Source of the DNA: Martinezella miluonensis | GTDB lineage: Bacteria; Pseudomonadota; Alphaproteobacteria; Rhizobiales; Rhizobiaceae | NCBI RefSeq assembly: GCF_900094545.1 | Contig: NZ_FMAH01000002.1 | Location: 186,001-250,000 of the forward strand | Direction of reading: 5' to 3' | DNA length: 64,000 bases | Shown: one piece after another, positions 61,092 to 64,000 of the stretch | How the letters are laid out: each line of letters starts with the position of its first letter | Position numbering within the stretch: position 1 is the stretch's first letter | Made by a program: the position numbers and the translations under genes | Notes under the pieces: model-generated | What the model was told of the DNA's origin: nothing | What the model saw: the letters and a program-made list of their open reading frames with translations, nothing else | Databases searched by the model: none

Positions 61092-62288
61092 ATGACAGGC
61101 AATACGACGCACCGGCAGGTCTTGCTACTCGCGATCGCTCAGGCGCTATTTCAGACCGCGTCTGTCCTTGTCATGACTGTGGGAGGACTTGCGGGCGGGC
61201 AGATCTCGCCACGCCCGGAGCTCGCGACCATGCCGATCGCGGCGATGTTTCTCGGGACCGCAGCCTTCACCTTTCCGGCATCTATCTGGATGACGCGCGT
61301 CGGTCGGCGCACCGGTTTCGTCATCGGCGCATTGTCCGGCGTTGCCGGCGGCCTCTGCGCGGCATTCGGCATTTGGCTCAGCTCGCTGTCGCTGCTGTCC
61401 TTCGGCACCTTCCTCGCCGGCGCGTATCAGGCATTCGCGCAATTCTATCGATTTGCCGCCAGCGAGGTCGCGGACGAAGCCTTCAAACCACGGGCAATTT
61501 CCCTCGTGCTTGGGGGCGGTGTCGTCGCGGCACTGGCAGGCCCGATGCTCGGCCGTCTCGGCGGGCCGCTCCTTCATCCGGAATATGTCGGCTCTTTCCT
61601 GTTGCTGGCCCTCGTCTCCATGGTGGCTGCCGGCGTGCTGTTCGGACTGCACATACCGAACACAAAGACCACGCAAAATAGCCGCCAGAAAGGTCGGCCT
61701 TGGGCCACGATCATCACGCAACCCACCTATCTTGTCGCGCTTTTCGGCGCGGCAACAGGCTATGGCATCATGATCCTGGCGATGACGGCGACGCCGATCG
61801 CCATGACGCACCACCACCATGATCTCTCAGCCACCGCCACGGTTATCCAATTCCATGTGCTCGGCATGTTCCTGCCGTCCTTCTTCACCGGCTCGTTGAT
61901 CGCCCGCTTCGGTGTGCTGCGCATCATGCTGGCGGGGCTCGCCCTGCTTGCCGGCCATGTCGCGATGTCGCTGACCGGCACCGGTTTCAGCTCCTTTGCC
62001 GGCGCGCTCGTGATGCTCGGGATAGGCTGGAACTTCCTCTATATTGGCGGGACCACGCTGCTGACAACGACATATGCGCCGGAAGAGAAAGGGCGCGCGC
62101 AAGCGACAAACGACATGACGATCTTCGCCGTCGGCCTTGCCTGCTCATTCAGTGCCGGAGCGCTGTTGCAGCATTTCGGATGGCAAACCCTCAACATGCT
62201 GCTGTTGCCGTGGATGGGCCTTGCCGCAGTCACGCTGATCTGGCTCGATTACCGTCAGCGACGAAGCCTCCGATCGGCCGCCGCTTGA
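61092..62288 (+). CDS. MFS transporter divergent from ArsR-rhodanese regulator
   Basis: 398 aa, about 12 membrane helices. MTRVGRRTGFVIGALSG is the loop 2-3 signature. AMTHHHHDLSATATVIQFHVLGMFLPSFFTG has a run of four histidines in the second half, and TYAPEEKGRAQATNDM is a conserved cytosolic loop. AGGAG lies just before ATG 61092. The pairing with an ArsR-rhodanese gene across 85 bases (with ATTCAAAC ... GTTTAAGT half-sites) suggests export or uptake of a sulfur or metal(loid) compound. Substrate unproven. Confidence 0.83.
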   Translation: MTGNTTHRQVLLLAIAQALFQTASVLVMTVGGLAGGQISPRPELATMPIAAMFLGTAAFTFPASIWMTRVGRRTGFVIGALSGVAGGLCAAFGIWLSSLSLLSFGTFLAGAYQAFAQFYRFAASEVADEAFKPRAISLVLGGGVVAALAGPMLGRLGGPLLHPEYVGSFLLLALVSMVAAGVLFGLHIPNTKTTQNSRQKGRPWATIITQPTYLVALFGAATGYGIMILAMTATPIAMTHHHHDLSATATVIQFHVLGMFLPSFFTGSLIARFGVLRIMLAGLALLAGHVAMSLTGTGFSSFAGALVMLGIGWNFLYIGGTTLLTTTYAPEEKGRAQATNDMTIFAVGLACSFSAGALLQHFGWQTLNMLLLPWMGLAAVTLIWLDYRQRRSLRSAAA

Positions 62289-62384
62289 CGTCGCAATGGT
62301 GCTGCGTTCAGCTATAATATCGGGATGATCGTTGCGACGTGACGCCATGCGCACGCCCGGTTCAACCATCGGCGGAGATCGAAA

Positions 62385-62978
62385 ATGAATGAGGCTTTTC
62401 CGGCGACCTCGATGCCGGATCGCGACTGGTGGTCGACGCTTTGGCCCGACCCGCAAGACATGTTTCAGAAGCTACGGATCACGCCGGAAATGACGATTCT
62501 CGATCTTTGCTGCGGCGACGGATACTTCACTGCGCCTCTGGCAAAGTTGGTGGCCGGGAAGGTCTGCGCGCTCGATCTGGATGAGGCCATGATCGAAACG
62601 GCAAGGGCCGAATGCCTGCGGCAAGGCGTGTCCGCAAAGGAATGGATATGCGCCGATGCACGCGATGTCGCGACATATCTTCCCGAAAAGGTCGACTATG
62701 TCCTGATGGCGAATACGTTCCATGGTGTGCCCGACCAGCCGGCACTTGTGCGCGTCATTCGCTCGGTTGTCAAATCCACAGGGCTGTTCGGCATCGTCAA
62801 CTGGGTCAACAGGCCGCGGGAAGAAACGATAGTGCTTGGCCAGCCGCGCGGGCCCAGGACTGACATGCGCATGGCGCCCGAAGACGTCACGACTATCGTC
62901 GAAGCCGGCGGCTTCAGATTGCTGGCCGCTATAGAGCTGCCGCCCTATCACTATGGTGTCGTCTTCGCCGCCTCGTAA
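62385..62978 (+). CDS. Class I SAM-dependent methyltransferase
   Basis: 197 aa. Motif I is MTILDLCCGDGYFTAPLA, with the acidic residue in VCALDLDEAMIE, then WICADARDV and VDYVLMANTFHGVPD. The opening MPDRDWWSTLWPDPQ is shared by a small group of methyltransferases often found with thiol or metal stress genes. It follows the MFS gene by 96 bases on the same strand and may belong to the same unit. Substrate unknown. Confidence 0.8.
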   Translation: MNEAFPATSMPDRDWWSTLWPDPQDMFQKLRITPEMTILDLCCGDGYFTAPLAKLVAGKVCALDLDEAMIETARAECLRQGVSAKEWICADARDVATYLPEKVDYVLMANTFHGVPDQPALVRVIRSVVKSTGLFGIVNWVNRPREETIVLGQPRGPRTDMRMAPEDVTTIVEAGGFRLLAAIELPPYHYGVVFAAS

Positions 62979-63186
62979 GAAATTGCCAAGCCTCGCTCCT
63001 CGACATCAAAAGGCAGCTGATCAACTCCATGGATCGCAGAATACAACGCAAGGTCTAATAATCTAGCTTCGTACAAGTTATGGAAGATATCAACTTGCGC
63101 GGGATGACGCACCCGCCCTCCCGGGAAGGGAAGTCCTCAAGCTAGACGATCACTGATGGCCGTTAGCGCAGACCTGGAGATTCGGC

Positions 63187-63834
63187 ATGGTGAACAACAT
63201 CAATTCACTGCGGTTTCACAATACGCATGTCGTATCGCGGACGCCGCGCGCTGGACAAACGACGAACAACGACACATCACAAATATCGAGATCTACAGGT
63301 TCGGTCTTGGGCGGCTCCGTCAGCCCGGCTCATTCGAACAGCAAATTCAGCATCCTCCTTGCAGGGTTGTCGAAAAACACCGGCACAACGAAGGCCGCTA
63401 CGCCGGCGGCTGCCCCGAAAGTGGTCAATGAGGTCACGTCGAGCGACTTCATGAAATCGCTCACCGCAAAGCTGAAGGCTTCGGTCAACGATCCCGTCAG
63501 CGGTCCGCAAGCTAAAGCGATGCTGGCCGCTCTCAAGAACGGTACTCTGTCCGTGTCTGACCCGACCAAGGGCGTGACGATCAAAGCGTGGAACCCGGAC
63601 GACAAGGCCAGCAAAGCGGCCAAGCCCGAGAAGATCGCCACCGACAATTGGAACGAGTTCCTGAAGGACCATCTGAAGCGGAGCGACAAGGGAAGCCTGA
63701 TAAGGACGAGCGACGGAAGCTACATCGACAAGCCGACCGCGCGGAACGCCTTCTTTGGCTCTCTCAACGGCAAATACTACTACGTCACCTGGCCGGCGGA
63801 AGTCACGGCAAGCGGAAAGCCGGCATCGGCCTGA
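63187..63834 (+). CDS. Hypothetical protein, Ser/Thr/Ala/Lys-rich
   Basis: 215 aa, no family recognised. It begins MVNNINSLRFHNTHVVSRTP, with a disordered Ser/Thr/Asn region to about residue 45. A short hydrophobic stretch (FSILLAGLS) and an Ala/Lys-rich linker follow. The folded-looking C-terminal half contains FMKSLTAKLKASVNDP, KAMLAALKNGTLSVSDPTKG, NWNEFLKDHLKRSDKG and NGKYYYVTWPAE. No signal peptide. GGAG lies 8 bases before the ATG. The layout recalls exported or surface-assembly proteins, but no function is claimed. Confidence 0.6.
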   Translation: MVNNINSLRFHNTHVVSRTPRAGQTTNNDTSQISRSTGSVLGGSVSPAHSNSKFSILLAGLSKNTGTTKAATPAAAPKVVNEVTSSDFMKSLTAKLKASVNDPVSGPQAKAMLAALKNGTLSVSDPTKGVTIKAWNPDDKASKAAKPEKIATDNWNEFLKDHLKRSDKGSLIRTSDGSYIDKPTARNAFFGSLNGKYYYVTWPAEVTASGKPASA

Positions 63835-63876
63835 AAAAAGGAGCGGATGGCCCCGACCAGGCGGCAGGGACCATCC
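63832..63876 (-). terminator. Rho-independent terminator of the right-edge transporter gene
   Basis: On the minus strand GGATGGTCCC (63876-63867) pairs with GGGGCCATCC (63854-63845), one G-U, and a six-T run (63837-63832) follows shortly after. It begins 7 bases past the stop at 63883. Confidence 0.75.
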
Positions 63877-63882
63877 ATTCGA

Positions 63883-64000
63883 TCAGCTGAATGCGGTTGC
63901 CCGCGCTCGCAGAAGCGAGAGAGCGATCAGCAGACCGGCGGCGGCGGCAACCGCGCCGATCAGGAACACGCTGTCATAGCCGGCACGGTCGGCGAGCAGA
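63883..64000 (-). CDS. C-terminal end of a probable MFS transporter (continues beyond window)
   Basis: Only the last about 38 codons are visible: LLADRAGYDSVFLIGAVAAAAGLLIAL, then SLLRARATAFS and TGA at 63883. A loop with A-D-R-A-G-Y followed by one final membrane helix and a short basic tail is the usual end of MFS proteins. A terminator lies directly downstream. The family is inferred from this fragment only. Confidence 0.6.
   Translation of the reverse strand, partial: LLADRAGYDSVFLIGAVAAAAGLLIALSLLRARATAFS

Overview
The window looks like chromosomal or chromid DNA of a Rhizobiaceae-type alphaproteobacterium. The evidence is high-GC coding sequence, short overlapping operons, a probable BgsBA mixed-linkage beta-glucan synthase pair, DUF1344 and DUF1127 small proteins, a PaaX-controlled phenylacetate operon, a beta-ketoadipate operon and many ABC/MFS transporters. 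There is no rRNA, tRNA or CRISPR array and no intact mobile element. The only mobile DNA seen is a decayed IS630-type transposase.

Layout. 0-3.3 kb (minus): start of a phenylacetyl-CoA epoxidase operon (thiolase pseudogene, paaA, paaB, partial paaC) behind a near-consensus promoter with a TetR-type palindrome, with paaX upstream. 3.6-6 kb: divergent LysR regulator and FAD-linked oxidase. 6.7-7.8 kb: diguanylate cyclase. 7.9-12.3 kb: periplasmic copper operon (two small exported proteins, outer-membrane factor, two-domain multicopper oxidase, cupredoxin, CusF-like protein) with no inner-membrane pump. 12.7-15.9 kb: bgsBA-like glucan synthesis. 15.9-17.5 kb: rcnR/rcnA nickel-cobalt efflux. 17.7-19.2 kb: HxlR regulator and quinone oxidoreductase. 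19.7-22.5 kb: pcaIJF. 22.7-25 kb: cation/proton antiporter with stress-protein domains. 25-25.4 kb: IS remnant. 25.4-28.6 kb: GGDEF-EAL protein divergent from a methyltransferase.

28.6-32 kb (minus): two-component system, phospholipid-methyltransferase-like gene and DedA gene, with a shared 23-bp element before the regulator and before the methyltransferase. 32.3-38.3 kb: DUF1127, B12 radical SAM protein, two MFS carriers. 38.5-41 kb: sugar-type ABC ATPase and permease without a binding protein. 41.2-44.6 kb: aldo-keto reductase, GlxA-type regulator, secreted DJ-1-like protein. 44.8-48.5 kb: PaoABC-type aldehyde oxidoreductase with a 22-bp palindrome upstream. 49-50.9 kb: small acidic protein, CDP-diacylglycerol pyrophosphatase, M20 peptidase pseudogene. 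51-54.6 kb: DUF347 membrane protein and small exported protein divergent from a heavy-metal-type two-component system, then DUF1344. 55.1-60.3 kb: complete peptide-type ABC operon. 60.3-64 kb: ArsR-rhodanese regulator with MFS carrier, methyltransferase, unknown protein, and the end of another transporter.

How it fits together. Phenylacetate and beta-ketoadipate catabolism converge on 3-oxoadipyl-CoA thiolysis. The thiolase copy in the paa operon is broken, so the intact pcaF may serve both routes. Two cyclic-di-GMP enzymes flank, at a distance, a glucan synthase whose described homologue is activated by that messenger. Metal homeostasis (copper, nickel/cobalt, possibly others) and envelope remodelling account for much of the rest. 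Two pseudogenes share one unusual architecture: both ends of the gene kept, the centre deleted, and the junction out of frame.
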